Source: Turbatrix aceti
Lineage: Eukaryota > Nematoda > Chromadorea > Rhabditida > Panagrolaimidae
Reading direction: 5' to 3'
Assembly: GCA_963969345.1 (NCBI GenBank)
Contig: OZ017768.1
Location: forward strand, 9,526,193-9,590,192
Length of the DNA: 64,000 nucleotides
The position numbers and the translations under genes were made by a program. Positions 10,901 to 21,085 of the stretch are shown here, one piece after another (position 1 is the first letter of the stretch; the number at the start of each line of letters is the position of its first letter). The notes under the pieces were generated by a model, which was not told the origin of the DNA, searched no databases, and saw only the letters and a program-made list of their open reading frames with translations.

Positions 10901-12390
10901 GGAATCAATACCATCATGTATTATACTGGAACAATTATTCGCGCCGCAGGTATCAAAGATGATCGAATGAGTATTTGGATTTCGGTTGGAACTTCTGGTG
11001 TCAATTTCTTTTGCACATTTTTGCCTTTTGTTCTGGTAAGTTTTTTAAATTTTTTTTGTGATTTTTGAATTACGGACTATTTTCGAACATTTTTCGAACT
11101 TTTTCCTAATTTTTGAATATAAATTTTTTTATAAATTCTTGGATAGTTTTTGTATATTTTAGCAACAAGGTATCTAACTACTCAAATTTATATTGTGTTA
11201 ACCTCAAAAAAGTTTTCGAACAAGTGCTCCTAATTTTCATTTTAGATCGAAAAAGCAGGCAGAAGAAAAATCCTACTGAGCAGTGTGCTAGGTGTCATTA
11301 TCTCACTTTGCCTGATGTCGGGCAGTTTCTTCCTCATCAATACATCCTCGGCTGCCATTGTGCCAACAAATACTGATTCTCTAAACAGCACCGCAGCCAA
11401 GCATTGTGCTTCATACAGGTAAGATCAACAATCTGAAGAAAATCTATAACAGATGTTTTTTTAGAAATTGTGATCGATGCGTGACAAGCGATCTATGCGG
11501 ATTCTGTGGCATGTCAGATGCCAACGGCAAGCAGGGTGCGGGATACTGTTTGCCAATTAGTCCTTCTGGCATGGAGGCTGAGGAAGTAAGTAAATTTGTT
11601 GTTTTGGATTTTTTTTTCAAAAGTAGGAATTTTTTAGTTTTCAAACTTTTTTAGAATTTTTTGGTACTTTTTTTGGAACTTTTCAATTTTTTGTATAATA
11701 TAATTTATTGGAATTTTTTAAATTTTTCAAATTTTTTTAAACATTTCGAACTTTTTTTGGAACTTTTCAAAAATTGCTAAAAAAAATGTTCATAATACAA
11801 ATCCTAGTTAGATTACAACTTTTTTTGAACTTTTATAATTTTTTTCAAACGTTGCTTTAAAATCAAAAAATTTATTTTAGGGCATTTGCGCAGGTTCATC
11901 CCCCAACGACACATTCTACTCCCCAGACGGCTCGGCCTATACCTGGGCCGATGTCTCGTGCCAGACCCCCTGGACCCTAGCCCCCATCTTCATCATCCTA
12001 ATCTACCTGGTCTCCTACTCCTGTGGCCTCGGCCCAATTCCCTGGGTTGTCAACGCCGAATTCTACCCCCTGTGGGCGCGTGGAACGTGCGTTGCCATAG
12101 CCACGGCTGTAAATTGGTTCTTCAACCTTATTGTATCGCTTACATTCCTCACGCTTACGGATACAATAACCAAGAGTGGTACATTCCTCTTCTACGCGGC
12201 TATGACTACGGTTGGCCTAGTCATGATGTATTTTACGGTTCCAGAAACGAGACACAAAAATTTGAGTGATATCGAATTCATGTTTATGAGTTCACGCGCA
12301 CAACAGAGAATTATGAATGTTGTTGACCAACAAAATGCGGAAATCGAAAAGGAAAAGAAAAGTGTTTCTTTTGATAATAATAATTCGTGA
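7982..12390 (+). CDS. SLC2A13: Proton/myo-inositol cotransporter (SLC2A13/HMIT family)
   Basis: Exons 7982-8002, 8132-8303, 10188-11035, 11246-11418, 11465-11585 and 11881-12390; all phases agree and give 614 residues (human family member about 650). This is a 12-TM sugar-porter-fold protein of the plasma membrane or endomembranes that imports inositol with protons. Visible signatures are FLFGYDTGIVSAAML in helix 1, WQEIVVS, the loop GRR motif, PESPRWLF after helix 6, QQLSGINTIMYY-type sequence in helix 7 (here MQLSGINTIMYY), and the long extracellular Cys-rich loop (CDRCVTSDLCGFCG) that marks the HMIT branch between helices 9 and 10. The C-terminal motif PETRHKNLSDIE is standard. Exon 1 is only seven codons; donor GTAAGT supports it. 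The acceptor of exon 3 (CCGAAAAG) is atypical. Intron 2 is 1.9 kb and full of tandem repeats. A poly(A) signal lies at 12424-12429. Confidence 0.9.
8440..8738 (+). repeat. Direct repeat of about 135 bp in intron 2
   Basis: Two near-identical units, about 8440-8573 and 8604-8738, share the stretch CCGGATAAAATGAGTA, then GATTGCATTTGACGAGAC and TCGACGGCAAAGTTG. The bases just before the second unit resemble the end of exon 2 with its donor (…GTGTCC…GTACG), so the duplication may have copied an exon edge. Confidence 0.75.
8790..10120 (+). repeat. Complex tandem-repeat array in intron 2 of the inositol transporter
   Basis: The core is CGTTCGTTGGCTCCGAACGT, itself an imperfect palindrome, repeated singly or in runs. 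These runs alternate with a longer unit containing CTTTCGTTGCGAGAGAACGT, CATTTGCATACATTTG and CATGCCGTCTTTACG. The CATGCCGTCT anchor occurs at about 9149, 9261, 9545, 9728 and 9934, so the later higher-order period is roughly 180-210 bp. A GC-rich block CTTTGCCCGCAGGGCAC recurs near 8865, 8980 and 9390. Confidence 0.9.
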
Positions 12391-12576
12391 TTATTGTCTT
12401 TTTTTGAATTCCGTCAGGATTGAAATAAATAAAGTGCGTTGTTTATTTTTAAACAAAATTAAGCAACGCGATGATACATAACATACATTTGGATCGTATG
12501 TAAAAGTGCACCCCAATTGTTGACTGCATTTTATTCATTCGCACCACAAAACATTGTTTTTGAACTAAAGACGTGG

Positions 12577-12738
12577 TTAAAAATCAGCCGCGTAGAAAAG
12601 GCGGGGTAGGATTAGAGTTAAAGAACCACATTCTGTAAAAGGATAACAGTCAAAATACATAGCTTCATCAGAGGTCGACGGCTTCGCGGAAGTCGCGGTC
12701 AGAGCCAGGAGAAGAAAGATGACGAGGAGGAATTTCAT
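12577..12738 (-). CDS. Small putative secreted peptide (53 aa)
   Basis: A minus-strand frame from the ATG at 12736-12738 to the stop at 12577-12579. It opens with a textbook signal peptide (MKFLLVIFLLLALTATSA, likely cut after the last Ala), then KPSTSDEAM, two cysteines (C-x5-C) and a hydrophobic tail ending LFYAADF. No family is recognised. It lies downstream of, and convergent with, the inositol transporter and points the same way as the peptide gene at 13037-13262. An internal TTTTACAG could be a splice acceptor, so the second half is less certain than the signal peptide. It could be an effector or antimicrobial-type peptide; this is only a guess from its size and secretion signal. Confidence 0.45.
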   Translation of the reverse strand: MKFLLVIFLLLALTATSAKPSTSDEAMYFDCYPFTECGSLTLILPRLFYAADF

Positions 12739-13036
12739 TGTTGATCAGATGATTCCAAATGATACATATGTGGTCCGTGATGCAGAGCTCGTATTCGTAA
12801 TTGCGACAGAAAAATTAATTTTTTTAATATTCATGTGTTGGTTGCCGAATTTTTTGTTCAGCCAACGTGAATGTTTAAGACATAAAACCTGCAGCATTGC
12901 TTATACGCGCTGATGTACATAGCATGCTCTACCGTTGACAGAATCACAAGAAATAGCGAAGAGCAAAAAAATGTAGTTTTTTTGTGACGAAGTAAGTAAG
13001 ATATTGTGTCAGTGTAATGCAAATTAATTATTTTAT

Positions 13037-13262
13037 TTATATGAATCCACAACAGAGAGACATGTCAACGGGCTCAACGCCACAACAACGAGAACGAAAC
13101 TCGCAGCAGCTTTGAACTTGAATATCTAAAAGAAAAATCATTACAGAGATATAAAAATGATGCGGACATCATACCGGCTTGAACTTCGACAACGGCAGAG
13201 AAAAAACAGACGATGATGAGAATCCAGAAGAAGAAGAGCGACAGAAAAGAGTTGCAACGCAT
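13037..13262 (-). CDS. Small cysteine-paired secreted peptide (58 aa, two exons)
   Basis: Exon 1 is 13175-13262 and exon 2 is 13037-13125 (minus strand), joined across a 49-base intron with GTATGA donor and TTTTCTTTTAG acceptor, keeping frame. The precursor has 58 residues. Residues 1-29 are a signal peptide (hydrophobic core FFFWILIIVCFFSAVV, cut near VQA). The mature part is only about 29 residues with three CC pairs in the order CC-x5-CC-x10-CC, ending GFI. The stop is followed at once by AATAAA. No family is recognised; the cysteine framework suggests a disulfide-stabilised extracellular peptide. The unspliced frame would miss all the cysteines, so the intron decides the interpretation. 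Confidence 0.6.
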
Positions 13263-13805
13263 TCTTCCAAAACTTGCGCAAGATGTTTTTGTAAAAAAAC
13301 GTTCACAGCGTTTTGCTTATGCTTTTGTCTGAAACGTTAACACCTGGAGGAACTTGTGCACTATATCGACAATTACGAATCAGTCGCTCTTGTCAGTGTG
13401 TTCTTCTAAAACTTTTTTTTTACTATAAAGTGAAACTTTTTTTTAAACTTTCATTGAATCAATGTGTTTTTCATTGATTGTTATTTTTCTTGCATATCAA
13501 AATTCGAAAGAGTTGATGCGCACCACCGATTTATTATCTTTGTTAAAATAAATATCGAAATTCGGGAACACGTGAATGCTCACATCATTAATGTCCTTAT
13601 AATCGTGTCTCAAAAACGTGTGTATTTTGTTTGCATTCTTCCTTGCTGTTATCAGCAGTTCTGTAGTATTGACCGTGAAAAATGTTTTATCTGTGCATTT
13701 AACTACAGAACTCTTTCTCTTCTTTGCATTTTGAGAATTCTCACATGGTCTTCAGTGAGATATTTTCCATTTTTTGTGTATTTGTTTGTCACATTTTTTC
13801 AAGTG
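13263..13805. other. Upstream region of GTPase gene A, no separate gene
   Basis: From about 13330 on this shares sequence with 21634-22100, the upstream region of GTPase gene B, so it belongs to the duplicated block. A frame open from 13464 leads into the GTPase start but has low-complexity composition. The TTTTTTCAAG just before the ATG at 13806 corresponds to TTTTTTCAG before the ATG of gene B, a likely trans-splice acceptor. Confidence 0.55.
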
Positions 13806-16137
13806 ATGGCAACGAGGTTTCCTAGTGATTCGCAACAGCGCGATCCCTTTACGATTGTGTTTCGTATAGGGAAAGCTTTATGGTTTCTGAAGGGACCATA
13901 TTCCGAAACCTTGGTTACTGACTTTGCAAAATTGAATCAAATTTCTCCATGTGTCTCTGTGAGTTATTTGAATATTTTGTAGCTACATGGAATGTTCTAG
14001 GTTTTTTAAAACCTAGAGCAGCGTAAACAATTCATGTATGTAAAATAACAACATTTTAGAACACCAAATTTTTATACAAAAAAATCCTTTTTTAGTTTGA
14101 ATACCTTCGACGAAAGTTTCTATTGCCTCCAATTGGTCCAATAAATTGGTTTCAGTTGCTTGATCCTATTAATCCAGCATCAATCAAGGACATCGAAGAA
14201 CAGCTCAACGATTCACCATTTTCAATTGATGCAAATAAATTGAACGATGTGTACGCGTATTTTTATTACTGGAAAATCAAGATTTTGAAGATAAACCTTG
14301 ATGAAGTCAGAAAAGACAACGAAGAAAAATATTACAACATTGTAAACTTAGATGTCTACAATCTTATTACTAGAAACTACGAAAAGCGTGAACTTTCAGA
14401 CAAGTTTGGCTTCAAGGTAATTTTGAAAGTATTATAATATAATACTTATTATTATAATATAATAATATGTACTGACAGAATTTTTTAGCGTAAATTTCAT
14501 GATTTCTTATATACAAATTTAACCCGAATTCCTGAACTTGTTTCGCCACAAAGATTTCTAAGAATTGCTAACCAAGGATATACAACAATTGACCAAGATG
14601 ATATACAAGACACAAAATGGATTGTAAAAATTTCTACAAATCACAGAGCTGAATGGGAAGAAGTGTTTCTTCCTTTGTTTCTCATAAGCACTGACACCAC
14701 CCTCAATCAACCGGTTGCCACAATTGACGATACGGACTATGTCGTCTATTTTGTAACTTTCAATCCAAAAAAAGTTTTTAATCCGGATGAAATTGATGCT
14801 GTCGAATTAGAAAACAAAAATCATTTTGTTGTCCAAGAAAACGAAGAACTTCGTTTGTTCGCCTGCTATTTGTGCAAAAAGTTGTTGTACACAAACATTG
14901 ACAGCACTCTTTGTCAGTGTTTCTGTGGTACTTATCCGGCTGATGGTGGTTATGAGTATTTCGTTGATTCTCAAAATGCAAACTCGAAGACAAGTAATTT
15001 ACTGTTTTTTAAATGTTTATAATCTATATCTTTTTAATTTCAGAGAGCATTGAATACGAGGGAACAGTGTCCGATTACAGAGTCATCCTTGTCGGTGCTT
15101 CCGGTAAAGGCAAGTCGACTCTTATCAATGGAATGGCTTCTTATTCGACTCACAAGACACTTGACGACGCTGTCCAAAGTGAATTGAAGCCCATCATTCC
15201 AATCAATTTCCGTTTGGTAAAAAACTTTAAGCAATACGCTGTCAGCATCGAAACCGGAACTCCCGACGACGATAACGAAGATTTTAGCGGCGGGGGAGTG
15301 CGTTCGACCACGCAGAAACCAAAACGGCATCTGTTCAACTTGCCAGAATCAGACCACGAGAAACTCACTTTCATCGACACCCCTGGCATCAACGACACCC
15401 GAGGCCACGAAATGGATGACCGGAACATTGAATACATCAAGCAAGCTCTCATCGAAGCAGAATACATCCATGCCATCTGTTTTGTGCTTTCGGCGAACGA
15501 CATCAAAATGATCACGTCGTACGAAACCGTACTTCGTCGCCTTTTGTCTTTGGTGCCAAGGGACGCGCTAAAGAACGTCGTGTTCTTTTTCAACAGCACC
15601 CGAGGAACTAATTACGGTATTGGAGACAGTATTGAACCCCTTACGTGTGTTTTTAAAAATCTTGCAAGGCACGGATTCAATGTGCACTTCGTGGACGAGA
15701 ACGTGTTTTTCTTCGAAAACGACTGCTTTCGGTATCTCTGTGCGGCCAAATGCGGTCATGCTTACGCACAGAACATCAGTGTTCAAGAGTTTGAAGACAG
15801 CTGGATAGTCAACCGGAATTCTTACTACAAGTTTGTCGGGTACCTTCACACGCTGCAACCAGTCAACGGTGCCAGTTTTGATCAATTGGACACAGCTTAC
15901 ATGTGGATTGTCAAATTGGAAGAAGCTGTTGCTTGGGTGTCATTCAACGACAAAAACAACGATCAAATATCTCGACTTTTGGAAGTTCTGAAACAACAAA
16001 AGTCATTATCGGTGGATGAACAACTTGTTATCTTCAACCAAGTCGATTGGTTATTGAAGGAACACGTGTCTCCAGAGTTAAGCAAATCCATTCAGAAATA
16101 CAAACAACTAAGATTGGCAGAAACTATCAAGAGCTAG
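13806..16137 (+). CDS. P-loop GTPase-domain protein, copy A (690 aa)
   Basis: Exons 13806-13958, 14096-14416, 14489-14993 and 15044-16137, in phase throughout. The C-terminal half is a P-loop GTPase-like domain: G1 GASGKGKST at residues 344-352 and G3 DTPG at 438-441. The usual NKxD motif is replaced by a stretch FFNSTRGTNY, which recalls AIG1/IMAP-like proteins of worms and fungi (from memory). Before it lies a Cys-rich segment (CYLCKK…CQCFCG), possibly metal-binding. The N-terminal 280 residues are unrecognised. The stop TAG is at 16135-16137. Copy B at 22101-23999 is nearly identical but lacks 135 codons in the middle. A cytosolic role is likely since no signal peptide or TM helix is seen; the function is unknown. 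Confidence 0.8.
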
Positions 16138-16242
16138 AACACCTGACATAAATATCGAAAATATTGATCCTGATTAAGGGCCAGCGTTTTTCTGAAACCC
16201 CCATTATTGCATATATCTGTAAATGGGATTTATTTTTCAATA

Positions 16243-17815
16243 AAGTGCGTTCGGAAATGATAGACTCACCCCTAAAAACAGGATTTACGATCGAACGGTA
16301 CGAGCTACGATAACGGCAGTAGGCTCAATCGATTCAGCGGCAAAAGTTACTCCAGTTAAGGTAGTTTCGGAGCCCATGCGCAAAAAAATAAGGTTAGGCA
16401 AAAATAAAATCAGTTTTTTGACCGTTCGGAAATGATAGACTCACTTGTGGTTTTAGGGCAAAAAATAAATTTTAAGCGGGCCGCAAAGCTGCAAACGGAG
16501 TTTTTTTGACTAACATGTTGGTTTTGATTGAAATAACATACAAAAGAACGGTGGGGCAGGTTTTGGATAAAAATTTATAACTCATTTTCGGGAATTAAAC
16601 CCACAACATGAATAATGGGATCCTGAGGGTCGGTGACCGCCGAGAATAAACGTCTATCGGCATAAATTGAACCTACGGCATGCCCGTGTATGTTTCCCAA
16701 CAAGCGCGGATTAGTTTACCCCGTAAGTAACAAAAGAACTCAATTTTTTTGATGTCGAGCATGCTGAAGTTGAAGAATTATGGTAATCAGACATCTTTTC
16801 CAGCCGCCAAAAATTTTTTCTGTGATGTCTACATAGATAAAACGGTTACACGTAAGCATTTGAAACTGTACAAAATGATTCGCGAGTTGCTCGATGCCCA
16901 TCAAAGCTCTATTTGTAGGAATCGTTATTGGCCAAATTCGTGAGTTAGACGTCAAGTTCGAAAATTCAATTTTTTTAACAAATTTGTTATCAAGGGTGTG
17001 TCTATGGGTAAAAAATAGTTGCACATGAACTGCCAGCTTGGTTTGAATTGTTACTGTACTTTTTCTCTCAACAAAATCTGCGGCAACATTGGAAACAACA
17101 ATCTTGACGAAGTGAACCTAATGTCAGCATTTCTCAAACGCTTCACCTATTGTTTGTAGTGTGTTGCACAGATCTCAAATCGTTTTCTGTAGTTTCAAAT
17201 GCTTACGTGTAACCGTTTTATCTATGTAGACATCACAGAAAAAATTTTTGGCGGCTGGAAAAGATGTCTGATTACCATAATTCTTCAACTTCAACATGCT
17301 CGACATCAAAAAAATTGAGTTCTTTTGTTACTTACGGGGTAAACTAATCCGCGCTTGTTGGGAAACATACACGGGCATGCCGTAGGTTCAGTTTATGCCG
17401 ATAGACGTTTATTCTCGGCGGTCACCGACCCTCAGGATCCCATTATTCATGTTGTGGGTTTAATTCCCGAAAATGAGTTATAAATTTTTATCCAAAACCT
17501 GCCCCACCGTTCTTTTGTATGTTATTTCAATCAAAACCAACATGTTAGTCAAAAAAACTCCGTTTGCAGCTTTGCGGCCCGCTTAAAATTTATTTTTTGC
17601 CCTAAAACCACAAGTGAGTCTATCATTTCCGAACGGTCAAAAAACTGATTTTATTTTTGCCTAACCTTATTTTTTTGCGCATGGGCTCCGAAACTACCTT
17701 AACTGGAGTAACTTTTGCCGCTGAATCGATTGAGCCTACTGCCGTTATCGTAGCTCGTACCGTTCGATCGTAAATCCTGTTTTTAGGGGTGAGTCTATCA
17801 TTTCCGAACGCACTT
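16243..17815. mobile_element. Fold-back DNA transposon with 625-bp inverted arms
   Basis: The left arm 16243-16867 and right arm 17191-17815 are inverted copies of equal length (625 bp), with only a couple of differences noticed (for example near 16670 and 16762). The ends read AAGTGCGTTCGGAAATGATA and its complement, flanked by TA on each side (16241-16242, 17816-17817), as for Tc1/mariner-like insertion. The 323-bp centre and the short frames in the arms show no transposase motif, so the element is probably non-autonomous. It lies directly downstream of GTPase gene A, and its TA flank completes an AATAAA-like signal. Confidence 0.9.
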
Positions 17816-17950
17816 TATAATAATAAAGTACCGTAAACGTCTTTACATCTGTGACCACATTCTAAGAATTGTTTAACCTTGTAATTACACCTTCAGAATT
17901 TATTTTAAATCTAGGAAGGGTATGGCTTTCTCGATGGATAAGGTTCGTAG

Positions 17951-18046
17951 GTGAGAGCACGGTGAGGGCGTGTTCCCAACACGAAATTTTTTTGCGAATG
18001 TGTAGAATTGTAATGTATTTAGCGGCAGTTTTCTGGTATTCAAATG
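17951..18046. repeat. Left copy of a ~95-bp inverted repeat pair
   Basis: This segment (GTGTTCCCAACACGAAATTT, then TGCGAATGTGTAGAA and CTGGTATTCAAATG) recurs inverted at about 20989-21085 with scattered differences. The two copies bracket a 2.9-kb block. They may be the ends of an old element or two insertions of a short repeat. Confidence 0.7.
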
Positions 18047-18125
18047 CTACATCTCATCTCCTGATGCAAAAAAAAAACGAAAAAAGGTAGCTATCTGTTG
18101 GCGAGTCGGAGGTTGGTTGGGCATA

Positions 18126-18792
18126 GTGTTTATCTGATATCAGGTTTAGCCTGATATCAGGGTCTGATACTGATACTGATATCAGATCAGTATCAGTCAG
18201 GCAAGAATTTTGAAAGGTCAACATGATATCATGATAGCAAAAATCAATATCAGTCAGTATCATGATCTCAGAAAAAAGTATCACGATACTGATATCTCGA
18301 TCAAAAAAACGGAAGCAACAACAAAAAGCGGGTTTAAAGCAGTGTGGCAAAATTTCGGAAGAGATTACAATCCGTGAAAAAATCTCCGGAGTATAAAAAC
18401 TAGGTTTTACCGTCATTTTTTTCGTTATTTTTTATTTTTGAACACTGAAATCTTCTGCGAAATTTTTTTTACCCAAAAGAATCTCCGGATTTTCTCCGGA
18501 GAAATTCTCTTGAGAGATTTTGAAGATTCACTTTTTTTACTAGTTTTTCTAAACGACGACATTGCATGTTATTTATTCAAATGAAATTGAATTTGAGATT
18601 TTTTGTGGGATTTTTTTCATATCAGACAGATATCACGATATCAGACTGATATCATGATATCAGCCTTATATCAGGTTACTATCAGTCAGGCACGTTTTTT
18701 TTCCTTCAACCTGATATCAGTATCAGATCATGATACTTTTTTTAAGTATCAGATCAGATCATGATATCAAAAAACCGGTATCAGATAAACAC
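18126..18792. mobile_element. TA-flanked palindrome-rich MITE (667 bp)
   Basis: The terminal inverted repeat GTGTTTATCTGATA / TATCAGATAAACAC is flanked by TA at 18124-18125 and 18793-18794. Both sub-terminal parts are packed with variants of CTGATATCAG and TATCAGTCAGG. No coding capacity is seen. It resembles a Tc/mariner-type MITE with internally repeated palindromic binding-site-like motifs. Confidence 0.75.
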
Positions 18793-18794
18793 TA

Positions 18795-20990
18795 GTTGCG
18801 CACTGCGTGCACACGAGTCCTCTCGCCAAGAATGTTGATAAGGCATGTTTCGCTTTTCGTACTAAACCTCACTTGTCTTCTCTGCGTCCGCGTTGGATAG
18901 TCGTATTGTTGTATATCGACTAGTCAGGTAATGACTTCCATACTGGCTACCATTTATACAGCAAAAAACTGTGGATGCTCCGATATTCACCCAACTCCAG
19001 TTTCAAACAGACCTGGTAAATTTGACGAGCTGATTGCCGGTCGGATTCATGTCATGGGGCAGTATCGAAAGTTGTCGATGTCACGGTGATTTCGCATCTG
19101 AAACGAAAATGTGCCGGTAAAACGTGCTCAAAGATTTTGTAGACAAAATGTTACCTGTTATGACGTTTATTTCAAAATGATGAGCTTGAGTAGCGGTTCG
19201 ATAGTTGTCGAGGTTAATGAGAATCTGCAAAAAAAAGAAAATACGTTACTTTTTGTAATGCCACTCAAAAAGAAAAAAAAAAACGAAAAAAAATATTTGT
19301 TCAACCCCATTTTTCAAAAAAAAACATACGGAAATCTGAAAAAAAATACTGAAAAAGTCATTACAATTTTATAAATATCCATGATTTTGGAAAGCAAAAG
19401 AACTTACCAAATTTTACTGAAAAAAAATTGAATGAAACCCAATAAAAATTTCTTATTTTTTTCGTAAAACAAAACTTACCGGAAAATTATTCTGAAAAGT
19501 CTAAAAAAAGTTAGTTTGTGTGAGCGAAATCACAATAATCGTATGTTTTAGTAAAAAAAGATATTATAGGGTTTGTGCAACCCATTTCTATATTATTTTA
19601 AATAAAAGTTTATTGACAATTCATCACAACACATAAATACAAAAAATGATTACCAAAAAAGTAACGGATATTAAAGGGTTTGTAAAACCCATGATCTTCA
19701 ACAAGAGCCATATGCCATTTTTTTTATTTACAAATTCACAAAAATAAACGAAAAAAATTACTTAACAAAACGAGAAGCAGTGGGCCGTCGTAGATGAGAA
19801 TCTGAAAACAATGGTTCATAGGTGACAAAACTAAGTAATATTACCGACAAATCACGGACATTAATTAGGAAAACAAACGGGCAAATCGCTCTTGCCATAA
19901 GAAAACCAAAGTGTTTGAAAAAAAATTGCTCGATTCATTTTGTTGCACGTGCAGGTTGCCGGCATCAAAACCAAACTTGATCGTTTTTCGCATCGCAGAA
20001 AAGAAAAAAAATACAAGTCCGTAAGATCATATTTTTGGCTTATAAGATTCATACGCTGCCATATGGCTGCGCGATGCTGCGCCGCGACGCGTCGTCAAAC
20101 CATTCCCCGCTTTTTGTCCTATAGGGTATTTTTATGGTCCATATTCGTTCGAAGATCTTCCAAATACCTTATAAGGCATTCTTAGGGAACAATACAAAGT
20201 ATGGAGCTTTAGATCTGTGAAAGGAGTGTTGGGGTATTGTAACCTGGTTCCTTTAGGCACAGACGAGAGAACAGTCCCCCTCAGACCTCCGTACTCAAGG
20301 CTGCGCTTTGACAGGAGGTATGCATCCAAATCTTTGTTGTTGATTTTATATGTGCTGTTATAGGTTTTTGGTGATCGGAACAAAGACCAACAAGACAAGT
20401 CAAATTGCGGTAACCTCAGGTCATAACACTATCACTATTCACAAGGAGAGGCTTCGCAAAATAGTGTAACAGGGAACAATACGCGCGCGCGCGGTGTTAC
20501 CCTTTTTTTCTGACCGAAAACGGTCAGATAATAACGCCGAAAACGGATTATCTGACCGTTTTCGGCGGTCAGATAATCCGTAGTTTAGAAGGCTGCAAAC
20601 TTTGGTTCATAATCTTTTTGTTTTTTGTTTTTTTTTGGCATCAGGAGATCTGATTTAGCAAAACAGCATAATCGGTGCAAAACCATAATAAATAGTTGCA
20701 CCCGCGATGTAGTCAAAATAGTCGAAATTTCATCTGCCCTCTCCGAGAACGGCACTTAACCAAATGTCACGGGTTTTGGTTTAAATCCCATCATTGGGTA
20801 GAGAGAACATAAACAAATCGCCAAATTTTTATTTTCCTGCACAGGAATTGAAATAGGCCTACACAAAAAGTCGATATTTTCTCTCTTTGGACTCTTGCAG
20901 CGATGTTGGTTTACAAGCGATTGATACCGCGCAAAGTGCATTCAAAAGCTTGGACTTAGCTAATATAATAGCAAAATGTCAATAAAAACT
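18795..20990. other. Degenerate region with exon-like relics
   Basis: No intact gene is supported. On the minus strand, 19157-19227 and 19798-19845 are short open stretches beginning with the same ATTCTCATTAAC/ATCTAC-type sequence just after a CAG acceptor. Another near 18990-19095 opens CEITVTSTT but hits a stop. These may be remnants of one broken gene. A hairpin-rich block lies at 20499-20582, and two minus frames near 20132-20398 and 20756-20941 show no domain. Confidence 0.35.
20499..20582. repeat. Nested hairpins with CTGACCG motif
   Basis: CTGACCG-AAAA-CGGTCAG is followed by GATTATCTGACCG…CGGTCAGATAATC, so four copies of one motif in alternating orientation can pair in several ways. 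A (CG)-rich run of GCGCGCGCG lies just before, at about 20476-20486. Confidence 0.7.
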
Positions 20991-21085
20991 AACTATTTGA
21001 ATACCAGAAAACTGCTGCTGAATACATTACACTTCTACACATTCGCAAAAAAATTTCGTGTTGGGAACACGCTCTCACCATGTGG
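20989..21085. repeat. Right copy of the ~95-bp inverted repeat pair
   Basis: Inverted counterpart of 17951-18046, with GAATACCAGAAAACTGC and CGTGTTGGGAACACG recognisable. The flanking sequences beyond the match differ from those of the left copy. Confidence 0.7.

Noticed and set aside
16749..16943. Frame in the left arm of the fold-back element that might be a transposase remnant.
   Set aside because: No DDE/D-type motif or helix-turn-helix is visible; the arm is an inverted duplicate.
17456..17476. GGTTTAATTCCCGAAAATGAG resembles the nematode spliced leader SL1; an inverted copy lies in the left fold-back arm near 16585-16605.
   Set aside because: It differs from SL1 at several positions, is not followed by a GT donor, and sits inside transposon arms. 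Coincidence is more likely than an SL RNA gene.
18931..19089. Plus frame of 52 codons beginning MTSILATIYTAKNCGC.
   Set aside because: Too short, no signal peptide or domain, and lies opposite the exon-like relics.
20132..20398. Minus frame of 88 codons.
   Set aside because: No domain, no splice partners, surrounded by degenerate sequence.
20756..20941. Minus frame of 61 codons ending MMGFKPKPVTFG.
   Set aside because: Looks protein-like in places, but no start context, domain or second exon could be found.
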